Source: Coix lacryma-jobi var. lacryma-jobi (lineage: Eukaryota > Streptophyta > Magnoliopsida > Poales > Poaceae). Taken from it: DNA of 64,000 nt. This document shows positions 55,741-64,000 of this stretch, piece after piece (within the stretch, counting starts at the first letter, position 1; each line of letters opens with the position of its first letter). Position numbers and translations under genes: made by a program. The notes under the pieces are model-generated. The model saw nothing but the letters and a program-made list of their open reading frames with translations, was not told the DNA's origin and did not search any database. Location of the stretch: contig CM019826.1 of the NCBI GenBank assembly GCA_009763385.1, forward strand, positions 65,409,864 to 65,473,863, read 5' to 3'.

Positions 55741-56748
55741 ATCAAGATGAGCCAACACTCTGCTTCCTCTGAAGGTTCATGTCTACGTTAGTCTGCCTCT
55801 ACTCCTCTGTTCTTGTGTATCGCTTGTTGCCTCCAATTTGTGACACATTTGTGTGGTTGTGCAGCTTTGCAGAGGATGCTCGACGCCTTGCAACTGTTGA
55901 GCTCTATCTACCTGAGAATGAAGCTTTGCATGATGTTGTCTCAGGAGGGGTTCAGGGTAATTCTGTATCAGCGTCGTCGGCTGCTCCAACGGAAGCATCT
56001 CTAGTAGCTCAAGCCATAGCTAAATTGCCGCCAGATCTTGCTGTCATGGATGAAGATAAGAAGAGGAAGGCAAAATCATCAGATCCTGGATGGAAATATG
56101 GGTTTTGGCCAGACAGAGAAGAAAGAGTTCGTCTAATGTATTTTCTGCAAAAAGGTTATCCCTTCAGGCATTAAAAGGTCCAAGCAACACCTTGCTGGAG
56201 GCTATTCTGATGCAGTGAAACGTGGTAAAGCACCTGAACTAGTTAGGCGTGAGATGGATGGTTACTTGGTCAAAAGGTCAAGGACTCGGGTAGCTGCGGA
56301 CAGTGGAGAGGAGAATTTGGAGACAGAAACAGAAGAAGGAACAGATCAAAGTGGATGTGGTGCTTCTGCTGCCGCTGAAAATGAACCAAATGCTGGCGCT
56401 GGGACAAAGTCAAAGCAAGTTCCAAGTTCTGGGACAAAATCAAAGCAAGCAAAAAAGATAGCTCAAGCATCAATCACGAACTTTGTGGTTTCTGCTCCAC
56501 CAAAACCTCAACCACAGAAGCATTCCAAGTCAGTGAGTTCCTTGCTTTGCAAGAGTCCAGAAGAAGTGGTTGCCGAAAGGCACAAGTCCAAGATGTCACA
56601 ACCCACTCTTGAGTACTCCACAAAGAGCAAGGACGCAAAGAAAATTGTAGATGACCATGTGGCTGATTTTTTTTATGAGAATGGAATACCATTAAATGTT
56701 GTTAACTCAAGACGCTAGGAGATTATGCTTGAGTCCATTGGGCAATAT
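55741..56748 (+). pseudogene. hAT transposase N-terminal part (BED finger)
   Basis: SSDPGWKYGFWPDREERVRL leads into the BED zinc finger. An indel after RLM shifts the frame so that the Cys pair IFCKKVIPSGIKRSKQHLAG reads in another frame. The next frame, 56215-56718, is acidic and Lys-rich (ETETEEGTDQSGCG, GTKSKQAKKIAQASITNFVV, DHVADFFYENGIPLNVVNSR). It ends at a TAG where Trp is likely (R-*-EIMLESIG). Confidence 0.85.
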
Positions 56749-56943
56749 TGATAGATATGTACATTAGGCAAGTGTATATTAGTCAAGTCACATTAGGCAA
56801 GTCCATATTTAGTGTGATTAGCACCTGCCATGTATTGCATGTACACTCAGCCATATTGGCCCTATATATGAAGGTCACCCCCCCCCCCCCCCCCCGTTGG
56901 GAGTGCGGTGTTTCCCCTCCCCTCATCTCTCTATTATTCTACA
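56749..56943 (+). repeat. Copia-8 5' LTR
   Basis: It includes an 18-nt C run at 56878-56895 where the 3' LTR has six C's, accounting for much of the length difference. Confidence 0.92.
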
Positions 56944-57051
56944 TGGTATCACAGACCGCGATCAATTAGATCCCGGACCTTCTGCTTCCGCCTCTTTCCC
57001 TCTCCACCTCTCCCGGCGGCTGTCATCCAACGCCGTCGTCCACCTCCGGCT

Positions 57052-57820
57052 ATGCGCCGCTCCTCCATGTGCCTGCAGCCGCTCGCGATGCCTGACAACG
57101 CCGACGCTGTCGCGGCCGCTGCTGTTGCCGCTGCCGCTGCCCCAGCCCTTGCCTCGCCGCAGGCTGTCGTCGCCCACCCCTACACCGCCATCAACGTGAA
57201 GACCCACATTCCGGTGACCCTGGAAATGAAGAATCTCAATTTCACCAAGTGGGCTTCCTTCTTCAAGGCCTTGTGTGGGAAATTCAGTCTTCGCCCCCAC
57301 ATCGATGGGCCTGCTCCTCCTCCCGTCAATGATCCATCGTGGGACATTGCTAAGTGCACTGTCCGCGGTTGGATCCTGAACACCGTCGACGACTCAGTTC
57401 TTGATCTTGCCATCACCGACGAGAACCAATCCGCCTGCGAGCTATGGGTGGCGATTGAAGGCCTCTTTCGCTCCAATCGCGCGCCCCGGGCTGTCTTTTT
57501 GCTTGAGTTTCACTCCTTGAAGCAGGGCGACTTGACGATCGACAAGTACTACCAGTGGCTAAAGATCAAGGCCGCCGCTCTGCGAGACGTCGGTCACACC
57601 GTCGAGGACTCCCAGCTCATCCTCGGCCTCCTCCTCGGCCTCAACCCTCGCTACACCGCCACCACCGACGACATCGCCAACTCTGCCGAGCTGCCATCCT
57701 TCTCCAGGGCGCGAGAGATGCTCTCCCTCAAAGAGCTGCGTCTCGCCAACGACGAGAAGACCACGGCTGCCTCTGCCATGGTGGCCGCCTATGGTTCCAC
57801 CTGCACCTCTCCAGAGTGCC
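57052..57820 (+). pseudogene. Copia-8 gag, truncated
   Basis: From MRRSSMCLQPLAMPDNADAV (or an ATG further downstream) through an Ala-rich segment into the UBN2 domain: HIPVTLEMKNLNFTKWASFF, LWVAIEGLFRSNRAPRAVFL, EFHSLKQGDLTIDKYYQWLK, LILGLLLGLNPRYTATTDDI and LKELRLANDEKTTAASAMVA. Cut at 57821 by the gypsy LTR. Confidence 0.88.
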
Positions 57821-58243
57821 TGTCATGTGGAGGCGCACATACACGCCGTTGGGCCCGGCCCAACAGGTGTCTAGCCCACCGAGTCCCTAAGTTAGGAAAT
57901 ATCAGTTAGAGTCCCTAAAGGTTTAGGATTGGGTCCCTAAGTTAGGAAATATCAGTTAGAGTCCCTAAAGGTTTAGGATTGGGTCCCTAAGTTAGGAAAT
58001 ATCAGTTAGAGTCCCTAAAAGTTTAGATTGGTTAGTTTCTATTTTTAGATCCATCAAGGACTATATATTCATTTGTAATCCGGCACTTGGGAATTCAAGC
58101 AAAGATATTATCAAATCAATCTATCTCCTCCCGTGCTCTCAAGCCTAGGAAGCAGAGGGGTATAACCTCGCCCTAGAAGACGGATCGCGGCTACGAACTA
58201 CGTAGCCGAGGTCCAGCTACCCAAGGGTTCGACGCCCTTGACA
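57821..58243 (+). repeat. Gypsy LTR inside Copia-8
   Basis: TGTCATGTGGAGGCGCAC...CGCCCTTGACA, 423 bp. It is followed by PBS-like ACCTGGTATCACG (58244-58256). It carries the CTACG-CGTAG dyad region near 58190-58205 and three tandem copies of a 50-bp unit (57883-58031). Confidence 0.87.
57883..58031 (+). repeat. 50-bp tandem repeat, about 3 copies
   Basis: Units at 57883-57932, 57933-57982 and 57983-58031 beginning GTCCCTAAGTTAGGAAATAT. The first two are identical. The third has a deletion and a substitution near its end. Confidence 0.95.
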
Positions 58244-58260
58244 ACCTGGTATCACGTTCC

Positions 58261-58380
58261 AGAAGATCCTCGCCTTCCCGTTCCAGCCCACCACCAGCCG
58301 CCAGCCCGCTACTAGCCATGGGCGACTCACTGACCTCAAGTCCCTGGCCGACGCCCTCAAGTCGTTGCAGGAGTCCGTGT
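58261..58380 (+). pseudogene. Gypsy gag start remnant
   Basis: ATGGGCGACTCACTG begins at 58318. After a one-base shift it reads DLKSLADALKSLQESVSK, like the N-terminal coiled coil of gypsy gag. It then joins Copia-8 RT sequence. Confidence 0.6.
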
Positions 58381-58382
58381 CA

Positions 58383-59144
58383 AAGTGTCACTCGACATCG
58401 ACACCTGTTGACTCTCGTTCCAAGCTCTCTGCCTCAGAGGACGCTCCCATCGCCGACCCCGCCACGTACCGGAGTCTCGCCGGCTCTCTCCAGTACTTGA
58501 CGCTCACTCGCCCCGACCTGGCGTATGTTGTGTAGCAGGTGTGCCTCTTCATGCATGACCCACGTGAAGCTCACCTCACGCTAATCAAGTGCATCCTTCG
58601 GTACGTGAAGGGCACGTTGCCGGCTGGCCTCCACATCGGCACTGGGCCTAACAACAAGTTGATTGCATACTCCGACGTTGACTGGGCAGGGTGTCCAGAC
58701 TCCCGCCGCTCCACATCAGGCTTCTGCGTCTTCCTCGGCGACAGCCTGGTGTCCTGGTCGTCCAAACGGCAAACCACGGTGTCCCGGTCCAGTGCGGAGG
58801 TCGAGTACCGGGCTGTTGCTCATGTGGTCCCAGAATGTTGTTGGCTTCGACAACTTCAGGAACTTAACGTTCCCTTGCAGGTCGCCACAGTTGTCTACTG
58901 TGACAACGCCAGCGCTCTCTATATGATAGCCAACCCGGTCCACCACCGCCGTACCAAGCACATTGAGATCAACATCCATTTCGTCCGTAAGAAGGTGGCT
59001 CTCGGCGAGGTTCGCGTTCTCCATGTGTCATCCAAATATCAGTTCGCTGATATCATGACAAAGGGTTTGCCGATTCAGCTGTTTGAGGATTTTCGGTCCA
59101 GTTTCTGTATCCGAAATCCTAACACTTCGACTGAGGGCGAGTGA
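58383..59144 (+). pseudogene. Copia-8 RT end and RNase H
   Basis: SLAGSLQYLTLTRPDLAYVV then TAG (usual Gln), and QVCLFMHDPREAHLTLIKCI. RNase H: LIAYSDVDWAGCPDSRRSTS, SRSSAEVEYRAVAHVVPECC, TVVYCDNASALYMIANPVHH and RRTKHIEINIHFVRKKVALG, ending at TGA 59142. The catalytic first Asp box reads DVDW rather than DADW. Confidence 0.9.
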
Positions 59145-59321
59145 TAGATATGTACATTAGGCAAGTGTATATTAGTCAAGTCACATTAGACAAGTCCATA
59201 TTTAGTGTGATTAGCACCTGCCATGTATTGCATGTACACTCAGCCATATTGGCCCTATATATGAAGGTCACCCCCCACGTTGGGAATGTGGTGTTTCCCC
59301 TCATCTCTCTGTTATTCTACA
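59142..59321 (+). repeat. Copia-8 3' LTR
   Basis: 180-bp partner of 56749-56943, followed by the AATAT duplication. Confidence 0.92.
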
Positions 59322-60489
59322 AATATGGTCCTGGGTATCGTTCACCTTCGTACCATGAGATTAGGAATCAACTACTTGATAGGGCAGTGAGCAAAACAGA
59401 GGAGCTAAGAAAGAAGCATGAGGATGCTTGGAGGGAATATGGCTGCACAATCATGTCAGATGGATGGACTAACACTAGCCACCATCATCTCATCAACTTT
59501 CTTGTGAATGCCCAGCTGGAACATTCTTCTTAGGTTCAGTTGACGCTTCAAGTGAAATAGCCAATGCTTCTATGTTAGCAGAATTATTAGAGAATCAAAT
59601 TGACAAGGTTGGGAAGGAGTATGTGGTGCAAATTGTCACAGATAATGGATCAAACTACAAGGCAGTTGGAAGAATTCTTATGGAGAGGATCCCAACTTTG
59701 TTTTGGACACCATGTGCTGCCCACTGTTTGGATTTGATGATGGAGGACATTGGGAAGATACCTGAGTTTAGCTCTTGCATTAATTCGGCTAAGGTGTGTA
59801 GGTTTCTCTACAAGCATGGGAGGATACTGGATCTTATGAGAGAGAAGATTTGTGGTGATCTTGTGAGGCCTGCTGTTACTCGCTTTGCTACTTCCTATCG
59901 CACATTAGCAAGCATGCATAAGAATAAACAGGGGCTGAGGAGTTTGTTTGTGAGTGAGGAATGGCATTCCAACAACTTGTCAAAAAGTGCCGAGGGGCGG
60001 CAGGCTGAGAACACAATCCTTTCCATACAATTTTAGAGAAAAGTGGAGTACTGTATAAAAGCAACACAGCCCCTTCTCATTGCTGTGAGGATAGCAGATG
60101 GTGATAAAACACCAGCAGCCCCTAAGATAATGGCAGCAATGGATGTTGCAAAGAAGACCATCAAGGAAACTTTGGCAGACAAACCATCATTACTGGATTT
60201 AGTAATGGAATGCTATGACAAGAGATGGGAGAACCAGATGGAGCAAAAACTATATGGATCAGCCCTTTTCTTGAATCCTGGAAAGTACTTTGCCATAAAG
60301 GAAAAGGATAGGAGACAAGCTACAAAGCTAAAGTGCATGTTTAATGACATTATATGGAAGATGGTGCCTAATGAAAGTGAGGCAAGGAAAATAAGCAAGC
60401 AAGCTGATGATTATGACAGGGTTGAGGGTGAATGTTTCTCAAAGAGATTAGCAATAATAGAGAGAAATAGCAAAAATCCTAGTAAGTAA
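59322..60489 (+). pseudogene. hAT transposase central part (DUF659, catalytic region)
   Basis: It continues from ESIGQY across Copia-8: GPGYRSPSYHEIRNQLLDRA, YGCTIMSDGWTNTSHHHLIN, a frameshift near 59512, then LAELLENQIDKVGKEYVVQI, VTDNGSNYKAVGRILMERIP, WTPCAAHCLDLMMEDIGKIP and RPAVTRFATSYRTLASMHKN. A TAG at about 60034 stands where Trp is usual. The frame then continues VEYCIKATQPLLIAVRIADG to ERNSKNPSK. Confidence 0.9.
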
Positions 60490-60597
60490 TAAGCAGTTGA
60501 GCACTCAACACTTTCTTTTAATTAAGTTATAGTTCTCTATGTGATGAGCTGCTGATTATATTATTGTTTTGCTTCTAATCTGCAATTGCAATTCTAT

Positions 60598-62557
60598 GGT
60601 GGGATGCTTTTGGTGGCCTTGCCTTCGAGCTACAGAGTTTAGCAAAACAGATTGTAAGGGCTGTTTGGTTGGGTGGCTAACTCCCAACCAGGCTCTAGGA
60701 AGCCACCCTTTGGCTGTTTGGTTGCCTGTAAACAGACTGAAGCCAGGCCCTGCAGAGCCACTTTAGAGGACTTAGCCAGGCTAGGAATGAACGCAGGAGT
60801 TGGTCGTTTTTTCCTGGCCAGGCTTGGCTTAGCCGCACAGGCTATTCCCGTCACCACCTCCCTCGTGCTTACCCCGCTGGTCCCTTCCCGCCGGAGGTCC
60901 CTGCTACTCTTCGCTCCCCGCTGGCGCTCCTCCCTGTTGGTAGCTGGCTCAGAGCTTTCCTTCTCCTCCACGCGCCGACGAGCTTGACTGCTGGCGCTCA
61001 GCCCGTCAACCGAGCAGACCCCCACCGCTTCTTCTCCGCTACCGACAAGATGCGATGGGAGCTCGACACGCTCCGTTGCACCGTGCAGCGCCTCATTCGT
61101 GAACTCGCCAGGCAGGGCCCTACGGTGGCTTGCTCTGGGCAGTGGCGCCTCGCCACGACTGGCCTCTCCTGCCATGACCAGGGAGCGGACTCACCACTTG
61201 TGTGGAGGAGGCAGTCGTCTCGTCGGCATGGGACCCGGGGAGGAATGCCTCGACGGCCATGGCTTTGGAGCCGGAAGCGAGGTGCGCCTCCGTCCTGTTC
61301 CTAGCCTGATTTTGCGGTGGCACGAGCGAGGTCGGATGATCTTGTGGGGACGGCGATGACAGGACGGCCACTGGCATCCCGCTTCGCTTGCGTAGTGGAC
61401 TGGATGTCCGAGTGCAGCAGCACCATCCGTCGTCATTGATTGGCAAGCTCTGCTGGCTATGTGTGCTTTGCTGCACACCTGTAGATTAGTATCAGAAGTG
61501 TTGGAGATTTGGATTTTTATGAAATTAGATTGGTTTGGATTTGATGCCTGTACTAATAATTAGGACTGAATTGGATAGAACTGATTTTAATTAGATTTTA
61601 GGTGGATTCCAGTGTTTGGATTTGGACGCATAGCATGTGTTCGATAAATTTTCTTAAAGGGGGTGAAGTTACTTGTATAAAGAAGAGGTGACTCCATCCA
61701 AACTAAATCAGTCAACCAAACAAACTACATGCTAGCCAGGCTTAGTTAAGTATAGGCAACCAAACAAGTCTATCTTGGCTAGTTGGAGACAGGCTTAGGC
61801 TAGCCTGGTTTATTTTCTAGCCAGGCTGGGAGTAATCCAGGTAACCAAACAGGCCCCAAGTCTCTGGTTGTGAGCGCAACTGGAGCGCATTTGCTCATGT
61901 AAGTGCAGTTTCTATGGCTGCAGGTGCATACTAATGCATTCTTATATGCTGCAGACATCTAATGAATTATGAATTTGCTCCTCTTTTCTATGGCTGCAGG
62001 TGCATACTAAAAAGAGGAACCGTTTGGAGCACATTAGGTTGAATAAATTGGTATTTGTTAGCTACAACCTTAAGATTACAATTGGGTTTCAGAAAATTCG
62101 TGAGCTCGGTTCTAAAGGCAAGAAATCCAACCCATTGCTGCTAGAAGAGTTTCAATGGGAAAATGAGTGGGTAGACATCAACTGTGACCCAGTTCATGCA
62201 TCTAATGGCAGTGATATGCTCTGGACACATGTTGATGATGCTGTTGGTGCAACCGACCAGCTTAGAGGCCGCAATATGCCTAGGGCTGCTGCTGCTCGTG
62301 GGAGGAATATTGTCACCCGCACATATGGGAGGAATAAGAGAAGGAAATGTCCAAGTCCAAGGTCAGATACACCAGCAACTGAAAGCAGTGATCATGAAGA
62401 AGAGGAAGACAGAGTTGCACCAGAACAGCCACAAGGTGCAAGTGCAACAGATGAAGAAGAAGAAATGGAGGACCAGGGAGGGGAGGAAGACTCAGGCAGA
62501 CTGGCAACAAATGATGGAAATGAAGACTTCCATGTGGACGCAGATTTACTTCTCTAG
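60598..62557 (+). pseudogene. hAT transposase C-terminal part (dimerisation domain)
   Basis: WWDAFGGLAFELQSLAKQIV would join to GCERNWSAFAHV (61870-61900) once the TIR element is removed, although a few codons are missing at the join. An intron (GTAAGTGCAG at 61899 to GGCTGCAG before 62004) leads to HTKKRNRLEHIRLNKLVFVS. An acidic tail (SSDHEEEEDRVAPEQPQGAS, DEEEEMEDQGGEEDSGRLAT) ends at TAG 62555-62557. Confidence 0.88.
60659..61857. mobile_element. 1.2-kb TIR transposon with GC-rich interior, inserted in hAT
   Basis: The ends are inverted: GGCTGTTTGGTTGGGTGGCT on the left, and GGGGCCTGTTTGGTTACCTG read inward from the right. Further inverted words are TGGCTAACTCCCAACCAGGC / AGCCAGGCTGGGAG. 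A possible 3-bp duplication AAG lies at 60656-60658 and 61858-61860. The interior 60830-61470 is markedly GC-richer than the ends and has open frames up to 118 codons in both directions, none recognised. No transposase is visible, so it is non-autonomous. It may have captured host sequence. Confidence 0.72.
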
Positions 62558-62567
62558 ATGGCCGAAT

Positions 62568-62668
62568 TGTTGGAAAGAGTGATTGGATTATTGGGCTAAC
62601 CCTAGGAAGGGTAGCTATATACAGTTGCATACATGGGCCTCATAGGCCTAGATACATATATTCCAACA
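62568..62668 (-). repeat. Copia-3c 3' LTR
   Basis: 101 bp, clearly homologous to 25288-25387 and 18231-18331. Confidence 0.9.
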
Positions 62669-62759
62669 CCCCCCGCAGTCTGAACTACCGGCGCAGCGGA
62701 GTTTCAAGACTGAGTACGAAAAGAAGTACAACTCAACACGAGGCCCCCCACAGACTCAA

Positions 62760-63971
62760 CTAGCCACTAGTGATGTTGAGGCTAGAGCGAAAATCGGAGA
62801 ACGTCGACGACGGGAGGCCCTTGGTGAAGATGTCAGCGAACTGGGAGGTGGTCGGGACGTGGAGAACCCGAACATCACCGATGGCCACCCGATCACGGAC
62901 AAAGTGGAGGTCGATCTCCACATGCTTGGTCCGCTGATGCTGAACGGGGTTTGTGGAGAGGTACACCGCACTAACGTTGTCACAGTAGACCAACGTGCTC
63001 CGGCTCAGGGAACTGTGGAGCTCACCGAGGAGCTGCCGGAGCCACGAGGCCTCAGCCACGCCGTTAGCAACAGCGCGGTACTCCGCCTCGGCACTGGAGC
63101 GGGAGACCACCGGCTGGCGATTGGACGACCAGGACACCAGGTTGCCGCCGAGGAAGACAGCATAGCCGGAGGTGGACCGGCGAGTGTCCGGACACCCGGC
63201 CCAGTCCGCGTCGGTGTAGACGACGAGCTCGGTGGAGGCAGACCGGTGGAGAAGCAAGCCGTAGTCGACGGTGCCGCGGAGGTAGCGGAGGAGGCGCTTG
63301 AGGGCCGTGAGGTGAGGCTCCCGCGGATCATGCATATGAAGGCAAATCTGCTGAACTGCATATGTGATGTCCGGGCGGGTGAAGGTGAGGTCCTGAAGCG
63401 CCCCCGCAAGACTCCTGTAGGCGGTAGGGTCAGTAACAGAGGCGCCCTCGGTCTCTGACAGCTTGGCCTGAGTGTCAACAGGGGTGGAGCAGGGCTTGCA
63501 GTCAGTCATCCCAGCACGCTCCAGGATATCAAGAGTATACTGCCGCTGGTGAAGAAAGAGCCCCCCCGGACGAGGCTCAACGGTGACCCCAAGGAAGTGA
63601 TGGAGTACACCAAGGTCCTTCATCGCGAACTCCTGCTGAAGAGAGGAGATGATCCGCCGCAGTAGTGTCGGGCTGGAAGCGGTGAGCACAATGTCATCCA
63701 CATAGAGCAGCAGATAGGCAGTCTCCACAACATGGTGGTAGATGAACAGCGAAGTGTCTGATTTGGCCTCCACAAACCCCAGAGTGAGCAAGAATGTAGC
63801 AAAGCGAGAGTACCACGCCCGAGGAGCCTGCTTGAGGCCGTAGAGTGACTTGTTGAGGCAGCAGACCAGATCAGGCTGAGTAGAGTCAGCGAAACCCGCC
63901 GGCTGACTGCAGTAGACTGTCTCAGCAAGTGTCCCGTGGAGAAAAGCATTCTTGACGTCCAGCTGATGCAC
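62760..63971 (-). CDS. pol: Copia-3c RT and RNase H (intact in window)
   Basis: 403 codons with no stop: MHQLDVKNAFLHGTLAETVY, SLYGLKQAPRAWYSRFATFL, catalytic LLLYVDDIVLTAS, EFAMKDLGVLHHFLGVTVEP and LDILERAGMTDCKPCSTPVD. RNase H: VVYTDADWAGCPDTRRSTSG, SRSSAEAEYRAVANGVAEAS, LVYCDNVSAVYLSTNP and FADIFTKGLPSSTFSDFRSS. The first Met is internal: the frame belongs to a longer Pol whose N-terminal part lies right of the window. It is the best preserved of the three Copia-3 copies. Confidence 0.9.
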   Translation of the reverse strand: MHQLDVKNAFLHGTLAETVYCSQPAGFADSTQPDLVCCLNKSLYGLKQAPRAWYSRFATFLLTLGFVEAKSDTSLFIYHHVVETAYLLLYVDDIVLTASSPTLLRRIISSLQQEFAMKDLGVLHHFLGVTVEPRPGGLFLHQRQYTLDILERAGMTDCKPCSTPVDTQAKLSETEGASVTDPTAYRSLAGALQDLTFTRPDITYAVQQICLHMHDPREPHLTALKRLLRYLRGTVDYGLLLHRSASTELVVYTDADWAGCPDTRRSTSGYAVFLGGNLVSWSSNRQPVVSRSSAEAEYRAVANGVAEASWLRQLLGELHSSLSRSTLVYCDNVSAVYLSTNPVQHQRTKHVEIDLHFVRDRVAIGDVRVLHVPTTSQFADIFTKGLPSSTFSDFRSSLNITSG

Positions 63972-64000
63972 AGGCCAGGAGCGAGAGAGCCAGTAAGAGA

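Larger units (their letters stand above)
56749..59321 (+). mobile_element. Copia-8, internally deleted copia carrying a gypsy LTR
   Basis: LTRs 56749-56943 (195 bp) and 59142-59321 (180 bp), mostly identical outside a poly-C tract. The duplication is AATAT (56744-56748 and 59322-59326). The PBS TGGTATCACAGA is at 56944. Gag is followed directly by a gypsy LTR (57821-58243) and gypsy gag start, then by the copia RT end and RNase H, so protease, integrase and most of RT are deleted. Confidence 0.93.
55140..62567 (+). mobile_element. Decayed hAT transposon with nested inserts
   Basis: A hAT transposase with BED finger, DUF659-type and C-terminal dimerisation regions is spread over 55741-62557. 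The likely left terminus is CAATGTTTTCAGATCG at 55140. Copia-8 (56749-59321) and a TIR element (60659-61857) are inserted in it. The right end was not found: Copia-3c starts at 62568, ten bases after the transposase stop, and runs out of the window. Confidence 0.85.
62568..64000 (-). mobile_element. Copia-3c, 3' part (cut by window end)
   Basis: A minus-strand copy of the Copia-3 family: 3' LTR 62568-62668 (101 bp, TGTTGGAAAG...TTCCAACA) followed by an uninterrupted RNase H and RT frame to the window end. It lies immediately after the hAT transposase stop codon. Confidence 0.92.

Noticed and set aside
57883..58031. CRISPR-like array
   Set aside because: The 50-bp units are directly tandem with no spacers and lie in a plant LTR.
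1..64000. tRNA, rRNA or bacterial-type operon features
   Set aside because: I saw no cloverleaf-like tRNA gene, rRNA segment or prokaryotic gene arrangement. The TGGTATC... matches are retrotransposon primer-binding sites.

Overview
The window looks like nuclear DNA of a grass (Poaceae). It has an intron-rich eukaryotic gene with canonical GT/AG junctions, Tourist- and Stowaway-like MITEs with CTCCCTCC-type ends, and dense nested LTR retrotransposons, most with a tRNA-Met-type primer-binding site (TGGTATC...). I cannot fix the species from sequence alone.

The only host gene I can support is APC1, the largest scaffold subunit of the anaphase-promoting complex/cyclosome (APC/C). It lies on the minus strand. 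Eighteen consecutive internal exons (2281 nt, about 760 codons) were assembled by hand between 44141 (5' side) and 4284 (3' side). Reading phase is kept through all 17 junctions. The first and last exons of the gene lie outside the window. Almost everything else is transposon sequence inside its introns.

Region by region: 1-4045 is a truncated copia (Copia-1, +) carrying a 5'-truncated LINE. 5119-6788 is a small non-autonomous LTR element with LTRs of about 130 bp. 7765-10708 holds a gypsy 5' fragment and LINE tails. 10900-16366 is a complete, young copia (Copia-2, +) with identical 110-bp LTRs. 18231-30441 is a nest: Copia-3a (-) interrupted by Copia-4 (+), joined to a gypsy 3' fragment (+) whose LTR is interrupted by Copia-3b (-). 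31852-39231 is a scrambled copia cluster with inverted LTR pieces. 39749-41000 holds three MITEs. 44678-54745 is a chromodomain gypsy (-) with Copia-5 (+) inserted in its 5' LTR. 55140-62567 is a decayed hAT transposon carrying Copia-8 (+), which in turn carries a gypsy LTR, plus a 1.2-kb TIR element. 62568-64000 is the 3' part of another Copia-3 copy (3c, -).

Nothing here looks like a CRISPR array, operon, gene cluster or other new multi-gene system. The most distinctive items are the intact Copia-2 with gag and pol in different overlapping frames, the small non-autonomous LTR element, a copia (3b) with no recognisable gag, a conserved dyad near the LTR ends of three related gypsy elements, and an APC1 gene that still splices in frame although transposons stretch 18 exons over 40 kb.
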